A stretch of DNA of 59,419 nt. Origin: Bacteroidaceae bacterium. GTDB lineage: Bacteria > Bacteroidota > Bacteroidia > Bacteroidales > Bacteroidaceae. Below are positions 1 through 6,233 of this stretch, in pieces. The notes under the pieces are model-generated. The model saw nothing but the letters and a program-made list of their open reading frames with translations, searched no databases and had not been told where the DNA came from. The DNA is taken from positions 1 through 59,419 of the forward strand of contig JAFXQT010000018.1 of NCBI GenBank assembly GCA_017526905.1, given 5' to 3'. How positions within the stretch are numbered: position 1 is the stretch's first letter; every line of letters begins with the position of its first letter. The position numbers were made by a program, and so were the translations under genes.

Positions 1-549
1 CATCACGAAACGGTACTCAGCACCTTCGGTGGCCTCGATGTCGATTTGAGCGGGCAGGTTGCAGCGGGTGTTCACCTCGTCGTACATCGTCAGCGGTGCG
101 TTCTGCGAGTAGCGCAGGTTGTCCTGCGTGAAGGTGTTATACACGCCGCGCGAGAGGGCCTCTTCGTCCTCGAAGCCGGTCCACACCTGCTGACCCTTCT
201 CGCCGTGGATGATGGCGGTGCCGGTGTCCTGGCAGAAGGGCAGGATACCCTTGGCGGCCGTCTCGGCGTTGCGCAGGAACTGCAGCGCCACATATTTGTC
301 GTTCTCTGTGGCTTCGGGGTCGGTCAGTATGGCGGCCACCTGCTCGTTGTGCTCGCGGCGCAGCATGAACTCCACATCGTGGAATGCCTGCTGAGCCAGC
401 AGCGTGAGTGCCTCCTTGGAGACCTTCACAATCTCCTTGCCTTCGAACTCGGCTGTTGTCACGCCCTCCGTGGTCAGGAGGCGGTACTGTGTCTTGTCTT
501 CGCCCAGCTGAAACATCGGGGCATACTTGAAATCGGGTGTTGTTGCCAT
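1..549 (-). CDS. Class I fumarate hydratase, N-terminal part (runs off window)
   Basis: Interconverts fumarate and malate in the cytoplasm, using a 4Fe-4S cluster. The visible 183 residues start at an ATG at 549-547 and continue past the left edge, so the C-terminal part is missing from the window. Around residue 105 the segment [11 protein letters not shown] matches the class I fumarase signature; its Cys (about residue 106) is a cluster ligand in this family. The start is supported by a TAnnTTTG box 30 bp upstream (580-587). In this lineage the enzyme works in the reductive branch towards succinate; that role is inferred from the family. The assignment to class I rather than the unrelated class II is firm from the motif. 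Confidence 0.93.
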   Translation of the reverse strand, partial: MATTPDFKYAPMFQLGEDKTQYRLLTTEGVTTAEFEGKEIVKVSKEALTLLAQQAFHDVEFMLRREHNEQVAAILTDPEATENDKYVALQFLRNAETAAKGILPFCQDTGTAIIHGEKGQQVWTGFEDEEALSRGVYNTFTQDNLRYSQNAPLTMYDEVNTRCNLPAQIDIEATEGAEYRFVM

Positions 550-579
550 ATCGTATCTTGTTATTACGGTTTACGGGCA

Positions 580-587
580 CAAAGATA
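580..587 (-). promoter_or_regulatory. -7 box for the fumarase gene
   Basis: On the minus strand this reads TATCTTTG, an exact match to the Bacteroidota TAnnTTTG element, 30 bp before the fumarase ATG. No clear -33 TTTG is seen at 19-21 bp upstream. Confidence 0.6.
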
Positions 588-620
588 CAATTATTTCAGA
601 ATACCCCGCGTATTTCTGCA

Positions 621-657
621 AAAAAAGTTTTTTTCGAAAAAGACTACAGACTACAGG
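621..657 (-). repeat. Short repeat R2, copy 1
   Basis: On the minus strand this is CCTGTAGTCTGTAGT followed by a T-rich stretch, a CG and an A-run then a T-run. The core contains a 7-bp direct duplication (CTGTAGT twice). The same arrangement recurs at 2618-2652, 5120-5157 and 11976-12012. The second half can fold into a weak GTTTTT/AAAAAC hairpin followed by a T tract in the other copies, so it may act as a terminator-like element. Confidence 0.75.
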
Positions 658-1074
658 ACGCGTCCCGGCATGTGGAAGGAAGAGGGAGGGAATTCAATCA
701 CGGGCTGCCATTTGCTCACACATCGGGCAGGCGGGTAACACTAACCAGAGGTGCCGGCGTTTTGACGTTTCGTTTGCGCATAAACTGAGTATCTGGAAAT
801 AAATGATCGCGCGTGAGTGCGCACGGACATCATAGAAGAAGTTGCGGTCTCTCGTCGTGGATATATATGAGTGCGCGCCGTCAGTCACACCTTTTCCGCG
901 TTGCCTTCAGTTCCTTCCTTCCGCCCTTTTCCCTCATTTTTTGTGATTTTTCTGCCAAACCCCCTTCCCGTTTCCATCTTTTCGTTATCTTTGTGGCCGA
1001 GAGAGGGAGCAAATGCAGCCCTCTTTGCCAAAATCAGCACCTGAGACGCGGCAATGTTTGCAGAGAAAAGAAAC

Positions 1075-1088
1075 ATGATTATAATCAT
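1075..1088. promoter_or_regulatory. 14-bp perfect palindrome upstream of antitoxin promoter
   Basis: ATGATTATAATCAT is fully self-complementary and lies about 40 bp before the -7 box of the antitoxin gene. Antitoxins of this kind usually bind palindromes in their own promoter, so an operator is plausible. This is inference only. Confidence 0.35.
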
Positions 1089-1127
1089 AAAAAATATATA
1101 AAAACGTGTCATTCGGAAATATATTCG

Positions 1128-1135
1128 TAATTTTG
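1128..1135 (+). promoter_or_regulatory. -7 box of the toxin-antitoxin pair
   Basis: TAATTTTG matches TAnnTTTG and ends 28 bp before the antitoxin ATG at 1164. No convincing -33 element. Confidence 0.6.
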
Positions 1136-1163
1136 CACTGTCTAATCATAAAGGAACAGAAAT

Positions 1164-1436
1164 ATGGCAACCATTAGCTTGAATCCAACGCTGTATAGAC
1201 AGGCTCAAACCTATGCCAAAGCCGACGGCTTAAGCGTGGAAGATTGGGTGTCTATGCTCATTACACGCTTTGCTCCTGCCAAGAAAAAGAAATATGAAAT
1301 GAGAAAGATAGAAGAACTCTCGCCCGAGCTTCAGGCTTTAATTGGGTTTGCAAAACCTGCGGTAGCTAACGACGATGACATCAATGGCGATAAAGCAAGG
1401 ATGGAATATCTGACTGCTAAATATGCTGCACAATGA
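1164..1436 (+). CDS. Putative antitoxin of a PIN-toxin pair
   Basis: A 90-residue protein with a short N-terminal region compatible with a ribbon-helix-helix fold (SLNPTLYRQAQTYAKADG, about residues 5-22). It is followed by a lysine-rich stretch and an acidic tail, the usual layout of an antitoxin that binds DNA at one end and its toxin at the other. The stop codon overlaps the ATG of the downstream PIN gene (ATGA at 1433-1436), the normal coupling of such pairs. I do not recognise an exact family name. The function is inferred from size, fold signature and neighbour. It appears intact although its partner is not. Confidence 0.7.
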   Translation: MATISLNPTLYRQAQTYAKADGLSVEDWVSMLITRFAPAKKKKYEMRKIEELSPELQALIGFAKPAVANDDDINGDKARMEYLTAKYAAQ

Positions 1437-1618
1437 GAGTTTTTCTTGACACAAATGTCTTGTTAGATATTATAGAAGGCCGGCGCCAGTTTCTGTTGGC
1501 CGCAGTGTCTGCCGAGTGCGATGTTATCGTCACCAGAGACAAAAAGCGTCATTTCCCAATTAACGGGATTCCGGTTTTGTCCCCCGAAGATTTCCTGAAT
1601 GACTTCTTCGGCAATTAA
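1433..1618 (+). pseudogene. PIN-domain (VapC-like) toxin with internal deletion
   Basis: PIN proteins are about 130-140 residues with four conserved acidic residues that hold Mg for RNA cleavage. Here 61 residues remain in frame. The first 15 or so (FLDTNVLLDIIEG) are the canonical PIN start, with Asp at positions 6 and 12. From about residue 18 the sequence reads as the end of a PIN fold (AECDVIVTRDKKRHF, then LSPEDFL). Roughly 70 central residues, including the middle acidic position, are absent, so nuclease activity is unlikely. The deletion kept the frame and left the upstream antitoxin complete. A natural mini-protein cannot be excluded but would lack a full active site. Confidence 0.75.
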
Positions 1619-1638
1619 TTTGATGCTGAACCTTATAT

Positions 1639-1815
1639 GGTGGGTTCTATAAATTAGCTTTGGAACGCTTTGAGACTATTTGCGAGCAGATTTACTTCCA
1701 AGACCGAAGGGGCGTAGCGGGCTACGTTCCAAGGACTTGGAAGGAAAGATGCCGGAAAGAGGCCAAAACGAACAAAGATAATTCATAGAGAATTTGTTAA
1801 TTAATAGAACACACC
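1639..1815 (+). repeat. 177-bp hairpin element, copy A
   Basis: Starts GGTGGGTTCTATAAATTAG and ends TAATAGAACACACC. The ends form imperfect terminal inverted repeats of about 18 bp. The interior is self-complementary with an apex hairpin CGTAGCGGGCTACG and flanking arms CTTCCAAG / CTTGGAAG. Both flanks carry ATAT, an apparent 4-bp target duplication. Length equals copies C, D and E. No open frame is conserved. It looks like a non-autonomous miniature element. Confidence 0.85.
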
Positions 1816-1910
1816 ATATGTGAATCACGGTTCTTTGATTTATTTTTTTGAATCCGAGACCGACCTTTTTTTTGCATCGAGTACCATTCCCGTGGATATG
1901 GTGCTGAATG

Positions 1911-2159
1911 TTATTTTCTCATCAACTTGATGTACCATTCATCTGCTGGAGAGAGGTTCACATATCTCTTTCCATCTCCACCAAGATCCCATTGGCTTGT
2001 TATTTCCCATTGCCGAATAGGCAAGACGGCAAAATTGCCTGTAAGAATCATGCTATGCTCTTGGCGACGAAACTTACGGTGACTATGCTGTTTCCCTTGC
2101 TTTTGAGATTTGCAGCAACAGAATGTGGTAACGGGTGTCCTTTTCTTGCTTTTTCCCAT
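1911..2159 (-). CDS. Small basic hypothetical protein
   Basis: 82 residues starting MGKSKKRTPVTTFCCC, rich in Lys/Arg/His in the first half and ending with an aromatic segment (NLSPADEWYIKLMRK). It recalls small, basic proteins of unknown function that occur singly in Bacteroidales, but I cannot name a family. The start at 2159 was chosen because a full promoter lies just before it: TACCTTTG at 2176-2169 and TTTG at 2200-2197 with 20-bp spacing. That leaves a leader of only a few bases. A longer start at 2195 would lie inside the promoter and is rejected. Hairpin elements lie on both sides. Confidence 0.6.
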   Translation of the reverse strand: MGKSKKRTPVTTFCCCKSQKQGKQHSHRKFRRQEHSMILTGNFAVLPIRQWEITSQWDLGGDGKRYVNLSPADEWYIKLMRK

Positions 2160-2168
2160 GACTGACTG

Positions 2169-2200
2169 CAAAGGTAAAGACAAAAGCATTCTCAACCAAA
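2169..2200 (-). promoter_or_regulatory. Promoter of the small basic protein
   Basis: On the minus strand TTTG (2200-2197), 20 bp, then TACCTTTG (2176-2169): an exact Bacteroidota -33/-7 arrangement. The ATG follows 9 bp after the -7 box, so the leader is very short. Confidence 0.7.
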
Positions 2201-2248
2201 GAAAAAACCTTAAAAATGATAAAGAGGTTCTGTGATGAGCCGTTTTAA

Positions 2249-2386
2249 GGTGGGTCCTATAAATTAGCTTCAGATGATTTGTCGCTTATTTTCGAGTGGA
2301 TTCGCACTTTCAGCCGAAAAGAAGCACAAAACATCGAAGTTAAGAAAAGGCCTGGAAAGAACAAAAACTAATTTTCAGAACTCACC
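2249..2386 (+). repeat. Hairpin element, divergent 138-bp copy B
   Basis: Begins GGTGGGTCCTATAAATTAG and ends AATTTTCAGAACTCACC. The outer ~20 bp are inverted repeats of each other, but the interior differs from the 177-bp copies and lacks the CGTAGCGGGCTACG apex. Flanks share TAA. It is probably an older or related subfamily member. Confidence 0.7.
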
Positions 2387-2424
2387 TAATTTGACATAGT
2401 TGGTAGATGCTTATTCACACTAAA

Positions 2425-2601
2425 GGTGGGTTCTATAAATTAGCTTTGCATTGCTTTTAGACTATTTTCGAGCAGATTTGCCTTCAAGCCCGCAGAAGCG
2501 TAGCGGGCTACGGTTCAAGGGATTGGAGACAAAGATGCCGGAAAGAGGCAAAAGCAAGCAAAGATAATTCATAGAGAATTTATTAATTAATAGAACACAC
2601 C
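2425..2601 (+). repeat. 177-bp hairpin element, copy C
   Basis: Same ends and apex as copy A, flanked on both sides by TAAA (apparent 4-bp target duplication). It is almost identical to copy D at 12222-12398: one difference was noticed in the whole element. This suggests recent movement or copying. Confidence 0.88.
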
Positions 2602-2617
2602 TAAATCCAATAGAACC

Positions 2618-2652
2618 AAAACTTTTCTTCGAAAAACACTACAGACTACAGG
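2618..2652 (-). repeat. Short repeat R2, copy 2
   Basis: Minus-strand CCTGTAGTCTGTAGTG followed by the T-rich half. It lies six bases after the stop codon of the HU-HIG gene, in the sense of that gene, where a terminator would be expected. Together with copy 3 (5120-5157, opposite orientation) it brackets the HU-HIG/VirE module. Confidence 0.75.
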
Positions 2653-2657
2653 AACCC

Positions 2658-3338
2658 CTAATCCTTCATCAACACATACACCCGATGGCTGCCGCTTCCT
2701 TTTACGGTGATGCCATAGTCGGGGTTCTGCCACGCCTGTTTCAGCTCGCGCTGGGCGGTGGAGTAGGACAGGCCTGTGATGTTGGCATAGTCGCTGACGG
2801 TCATGAAGGGGTGGTCGGCCAGGAACTCGCGAGCCACAATCATGCGGTTCTTCACCTGCGGATACTTGGAGGTCTTGATGCGGACGCCTTCACGGCCATA
2901 TACCCTGCGTAGGGACTGCTTGCTGAAACAAGCCTCCACCTGGCCGAAGAAGTCCTTGTTCTTGCTGAAGTTGATGTGGTCCAGTCTGAGGCTGCGGGCG
3001 TTGGGCTCAGGGTCGGCTGCGTCAGTGTCAGAAGCCGCTCCGCCAGCCTCGTTCCCCGGCTTGGCATCCTGCTCCGCATCGCCCTTCATCCGCACGCCGA
3101 TGCTGAAGACGCCGATGTTGGGCAACTCCACCGAATGGCCCTTGCCCAGCTGTTCGGCCAGCTCCTTGGCCACATCGATGAGCACACCCGTCACCACAGC
3201 CTCGTTGTAGCTGTGCCGATGCGCCACCTCACGGATAAATTGTGTCCCGTCAATCCGGCTCTCATTCTTCAGTCGGTAAACCGTCCGCGTCTGCTCCGGA
3301 TTCAGCATGTCGCGTTGTTCCAGCTTGTAGTATTCCAT
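2658..3338 (-). CDS. HU-family DNA-binding protein fused to a winged helix (HU-HIG type)
   Basis: 226 residues. Residues about 1-125 resemble the Bacteroidota HU-like domain (GTQFIREVAHRHSYNEAVVTG, then GHSVELPNIGVFSIGV). They are interrupted by an acidic, Gly/Ala-rich loop (about 85-115). Residues about 160-226 form a winged helix (MTVSDYANITGLSYSTAQRE, then GSGSHRVYVLMKD). Families of this build bind DNA and often sit beside replication or mobile genes. The divergent neighbour is a VirE-type ATPase, with a long inverted repeat between them. The target is unknown. The start is the only ATG upstream of the HU core with a plausible length. Confidence 0.82.
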   Translation of the reverse strand: MEYYKLEQRDMLNPEQTRTVYRLKNESRIDGTQFIREVAHRHSYNEAVVTGVLIDVAKELAEQLGKGHSVELPNIGVFSIGVRMKGDAEQDAKPGNEAGGAASDTDAADPEPNARSLRLDHINFSKNKDFFGQVEACFSKQSLRRVYGREGVRIKTSKYPQVKNRMIVAREFLADHPFMTVSDYANITGLSYSTAQRELKQAWQNPDYGITVKGSGSHRVYVLMKD

Positions 3339-3481
3339 CGTCGTTTCTCTTTTCTGTTTCTACTCTCGTCTGTTTCTTGGTTTGTTTTTCCTCTCGCTTG
3401 TAAAAATACGACATACTTTGCACCCCCACCAAATTGCCGCTCTTAAATTATCTTAAAAGATGCGGGTGATGTGTGTATATT

Positions 3482-3530
3482 ACTATGTGATTTCTGAAAA
3501 GAAACGCGTGCTTTCTATATATCACATAGT
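3482..3530. repeat. 10-bp inverted repeat in the HU-HIG / VirE divergent region
   Basis: ACTATGTGAT (3482-3491) and ATCACATAGT (3521-3530) are perfect inverted repeats 29 bp apart. Between them lie GAAA/TTTC arms and an ACGCGT palindrome. The position between two DNA-metabolism genes suggests an operator or replication-protein site; the sequence alone does not decide. Confidence 0.6.
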
Positions 3531-3706
3531 GCTTTTTACGTAAGTGCAAGCTGTTGACGTGAATTTTCCTCGTTCCAAGGCACTTGTCACCTGGCTTCAC
3601 AGGACTAATCAAAACGGTGCTCCGGCATGAGGGGGAAGGTGCGGTTGACGATTCATAAAGCTCTTGTTTTCAGCGTGAAACGAGCAAAAAACAATGCAAA
3701 AATTAT

Positions 3707-3737
3707 TTGATAACAGCTTGCGGAATCATTATCTTTG
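3707..3737 (+). promoter_or_regulatory. Promoter of the VirE-type gene
   Basis: TTG at 3707-3709, 20-bp gap, then TATCTTTG at 3730-3737: full match to the Bacteroidota consensus, 46 bp before the ATG at 3784. Confidence 0.75.
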
Positions 3738-3783
3738 CATCCGATTAGTCAACCTATTGTTTAACTACTAAATCTAACTGCTT

Positions 3784-5043
3784 ATGCAAAATGAAAATTT
3801 TTACCCCCAAGTCCTGACGCCCGTTCAGGCAACCGAATCGGCCATTGTTGAAGATGTCTCTGTTTCTGACTACGAAACAATCGAATCGGTCACTGTGATT
3901 AACCCCCTCCACGAGTTCCTGCTGAACGAGTACGAGCTGCGTCGCAACATCATCAGCGGCAAGATTGAGTTCCGCGAACACGGAGCCGACGCTTTCCGCG
4001 TGCTCACTAAGGACGAGCTGAACACCATCCTGTTGTCTGCCGAGGTCGCCCTGCCCAATCAGAAGCGGCTGCGCGACCGCCTTTGCACCCTTATCTATTC
4101 GCGCGCCACGCCCGACTTCGACCCTGCCGCCCATTGGCTCGCCTCGCTGCCCCAGTGGGATGGGAAGAACCATGTGGATGCGCTGCTCAACCGCATTCCC
4201 GCCCTGCCTGCCGACCAGCGCTACTGGCTGCATGTGTGGCTGCGGTCGGCTGTGGCCCACTGGCTGCAGAAGGATCATCTGCACGGCAACGAGCTGGTGC
4301 CCACCCTCATCGGCGAACAGGGCTGCGGAAAGAGCACCTTCTGCCAGCTCCTGCTGCCCGAACACCTGCGGCAGTACTATCTCGACCACGTCAACCTGGC
4401 CAACAAGTTCGACAAGGAAATGGCGCTGACCAACAACCTGCTGGTCAACATCGACGAGCTGGATCAGGTGCGGCGTTCGCAGCAGGCCGAGTTGAAGCAG
4501 CTGCTCTCCAAGAGCAGTGTCAACGGCCGTACCATCTATGGCAAGGTGCAGCAGGATCGTCGGCGTTATGCCTCGTTCGTGGCCACCACCAACAACCGTC
4601 ACCCCCTGCATGATCCCACGGGTTCCCGTCGGTTCCTCTGCATCGAGATTCCCGCCGGCCGTCTCATCGACAACGCTCAGGCCATCGATTACGACCAGCT
4701 CTATGCCCAGCTCCTGTCGGAACTGGACCGCGGCGAGCGCTATTGGTTCACGGAGGAAGAGACGCGGGCTATCCAGCGCCACAACATGCCCTACCAATCG
4801 ACGCTCGACATGGAGCGTATCGTCATGGCGTGCTTCCGCAAGCCCCTGCCCGACGAGCCTTGCCGGCCCGTCAAGATGACTGCCATCCTCGATGTGGTCA
4901 GCAGCGAGTTCCCCTTCATCCGTCCCCAGCACAGCACGAAGGTGCAGATTGGTCTGGCCCTCGCCGCCCAGGGATTCAAGAGCAAGCGCGACGAATTCGG
5001 AATGACCTACTTCGCCGTGCCCCTGCGGGCGGTGCCCCAGTAA
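3784..5043 (+). CDS. VirE/VapE-family P-loop ATPase
   Basis: 419 residues of the virulence-associated protein E type, a helicase-like ATPase family common in phages and integrated elements of Bacteroidota. Walker A is GEQGCGKST (about residues 177-185) and Walker B is LLVNIDEL (219-226). A sensor-like segment FVATTNNRHPL with GSRRFL (about 262-280) follows. The C-terminal ~90 residues are a small helical region. No primase domain is fused at the N-terminus, so this is a short family member. The gene has its own strong promoter and ends before a strong hairpin. A role in replication or restart of a former mobile element is inferred. Confidence 0.85.
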   Translation: MQNENFYPQVLTPVQATESAIVEDVSVSDYETIESVTVINPLHEFLLNEYELRRNIISGKIEFREHGADAFRVLTKDELNTILLSAEVALPNQKRLRDRLCTLIYSRATPDFDPAAHWLASLPQWDGKNHVDALLNRIPALPADQRYWLHVWLRSAVAHWLQKDHLHGNELVPTLIGEQGCGKSTFCQLLLPEHLRQYYLDHVNLANKFDKEMALTNNLLVNIDELDQVRRSQQAELKQLLSKSSVNGRTIYGKVQQDRRRYASFVATTNNRHPLHDPTGSRRFLCIEIPAGRLIDNAQAIDYDQLYAQLLSELDRGERYWFTEEETRAIQRHNMPYQSTLDMERIVMACFRKPLPDEPCRPVKMTAILDVVSSEFPFIRPQHSTKVQIGLALAAQGFKSKRDEFGMTYFAVPLRAVPQ

Positions 5044-5070
5044 TGACCTCCGCGTCCGTCCACACCAGAG

Positions 5071-5103
5071 AATCGCCCCGTCCTGCGAAAGGACGGGGCG
5101 ATT
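5071..5103 (+). terminator. Strong hairpin after the VirE-type gene
   Basis: AATCGCCCCGTCCT (5071-5084) pairs perfectly with AGGACGGGGCGATT (5090-5103) around a 5-base loop. There is no immediate T tract, but the R2 repeat with a long T run follows at 5120. Confidence 0.75.
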
Positions 5104-5119
5104 GCGTTAGCAGTTAATT

Positions 5120-5157
5120 CCTGTAGTCTGTAGTGTTTTTCGGAAAAAATTTTTTTT
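5120..5157 (+). repeat. Short repeat R2, copy 3
   Basis: CCTGTAGTCTGTAGTG followed by a T run, CGG, an A run and a long T tract. It lies downstream of the VirE hairpin in the sense of that gene and opposite in orientation to copy 2. Confidence 0.75.
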
Positions 5158-5194
5158 CTGAAGATTGATTACCACAGCAATTTGCACCAATCGG

Positions 5195-5488
5195 CTATGG
5201 TTCTGCATTGATCTCATTCTGTGCATAGGTGATGGCTTCTTTTTTTATCTCATCCTCATCATTTGCTACAACGTCAAGAACTTTGTCGGCGAGCCAGATG
5301 GTCAGCAGTTCTTTCTCGTCTATCTCGAAGAGTTTGGCCATAATGGGAATCTGGCTGCGCTTTGCCTTACGCTCTCCACGTTCTATTTTACTATACATTG
5401 GGGTGTCAATCTCTAACGCTGCTGACAACTGTCGCTGTAGCAGACCATGCTCCTCTCTGAGCACTTTGATTTTCTTTCCCAATATCAT
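5195..5488 (-). CDS. XRE-family helix-turn-helix regulator
   Basis: 97 residues. The Cro/C1-type helix-turn-helix covers about residues 6-60 (KKIKVLREEHGLLQRQLSAA, then TPMYSKIERGERKAKR). A short acidic tail follows that could mediate dimerisation. It is the last gene of the minus-strand run that carries mcrBC, and such small XRE proteins commonly control restriction genes. The 220 bp before its start are packed with eight TAGTCG/CGACTA hexamers, which may be its own operators. Its regulatory role over the locus is inferred. Confidence 0.85.
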   Translation of the reverse strand: MILGKKIKVLREEHGLLQRQLSAALEIDTPMYSKIERGERKAKRSQIPIMAKLFEIDEKELLTIWLADKVLDVVANDEDEIKKEAITYAQNEINAEP

Positions 5489-5517
5489 ATCCGTTTCTCT
5501 TCTCTTATCTTACACTT

Positions 5518-5735
5518 CGACTAAACAAAGTAATAACTTCGACGAAAACTTAATTCTTGCAATTTCCTACTTCCCCTGTTTTTACGGGCTTCTCATGATG
5601 ATGCATCAAAGAAGTTCGACTAAACATCGACTAAACTATCGGAAATGACTATTTTTACGACTAGAAGCTTCCGATTAGCCATTTTCTAGTCGTTATTAGT
5701 CGTGTACTAGTCGTTGTTTTGGTCCTTACTAGTCG
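5518..5735. promoter_or_regulatory. Array of eight TAGTCG/CGACTA hexamers
   Basis: CGACTA occurs at 5518, 5617, 5628 and 5658, and its complement TAGTCG at 5687, 5697, 5708 and 5730. The first four point one way and the last four the other. Neighbouring spacings of 11, 30, 29, 10, 11 and 22 bp are close to whole helical turns. An inverted pair ATCGGAA/TTCCGAT (5638-5644, 5669-5675) lies at the centre. The array lies upstream of the XRE gene and runs into the end of the chimeric gene. It looks like a multi-site operator. Confidence 0.65.
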
Positions 5736-6216
5736 TCGCATACCAAGTCCTATCCTTTTGTATGACTGAACCTTCATTTCTCATTTCCGCCAAGATATTA
5801 CCAACCAATCTTTGATTTTGTTCCTTGGTGTTTCTTGCAGGAAGGGTCTCTCTGAGATATTCAATAACGAACTCTCTTCGGGTTCCATCCTCTCCAGCAT
5901 TCTGAATGAACTGTAAGGCCATCTGCTTTATCTTGTCGCGTTCAAGTCCTTTCACTTTGGTGTATTCAGGCAGTTGTTTCGTTTGCCTTGCAATACTTAG
6001 GGATATGGTCAAATCTGGGTATTCGCCCTCTACCAAACCGCGCTCCAATAGGTTCTTGGCATCTCGCTCTACAATGTCCCTTCCAAGTTCCCTATAGAAT
6101 CTGAGCACTTCCGTATTCACCTTAACTGCCGCCTTTACCTGGCTCTGTCTATAATTTGCAACGCGGTTTGTCATCCATTGTACGTATTCCTTATCTAAAA
6201 TACCAATATCTGTCAT
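5707..6216 (-). pseudogene. Chimeric remnant: DUF1016 N-terminus joined to C-terminus of an AlbA_2-type ATP-binding protein
   Basis: 169 residues in one frame. Residues about 10-50 (MTNRVANYRQSQVKAAVKVN, FYRELGRDIVE) match the start of DUF1016/YhcG proteins, which normally continue for another 280 residues with a nuclease domain. From about residue 53 the sequence instead matches the C-terminal winged-helix tail of AlbA_2-type proteins (NLLERGLVEG, YTKVKGLERDKIKQMAL, GNILAEMRNEGSVIQK). A deletion fusing two unrelated genes near nucleotide 6060 is the simplest explanation. The frame is open and could yield a DNA-binding protein, so it may have been retained. It lies 17 bp after mcrC. Confidence 0.6.
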
Positions 6217-6233
6217 TGTTGTTCAAATGTTTC

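Larger units (their letters stand above)
550..1163. other. Intergenic region without a recognisable gene
   Basis: This stretch holds the fumarase promoter (580-587), a copy of the CCTGTAGTCTGTAGT repeat (621-657, minus orientation), an orphan TATCTTTG box on the plus strand (986-993) with no gene directly after it, a 14-bp palindrome (1075-1088) and the antitoxin promoter (1128-1135). The open frames between 660 and 1000 look like no protein family I know and have no promoter-start arrangement, so I call no gene. Confidence 0.5.
3339..3783. other. Divergent intergenic region
   Basis: 445 bp between HU-HIG and VirE. It holds the inverted repeat at 3482-3530 and the VirE promoter at 3707-3737. 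I see no gene and no clear -7 box for the HU-HIG gene. Confidence 0.5.

Noticed and set aside
986-993. TATCTTTG box on the plus strand as a promoter of a gene
   Set aside because: No gene or RNA fold recognised behind it before the antitoxin, which has its own box at 1128.
3754-4932. 392-codon minus-strand frame opposite the VirE-type gene
   Set aside because: Shadow of the VirE-type gene, which has Walker motifs and a consensus promoter.
2618-5157. HU-HIG/VirE module as a complete transposon bounded by R2 copies
   Set aside because: R2 also occurs twice outside the module, no target duplications are visible and no transposase or integrase is present.
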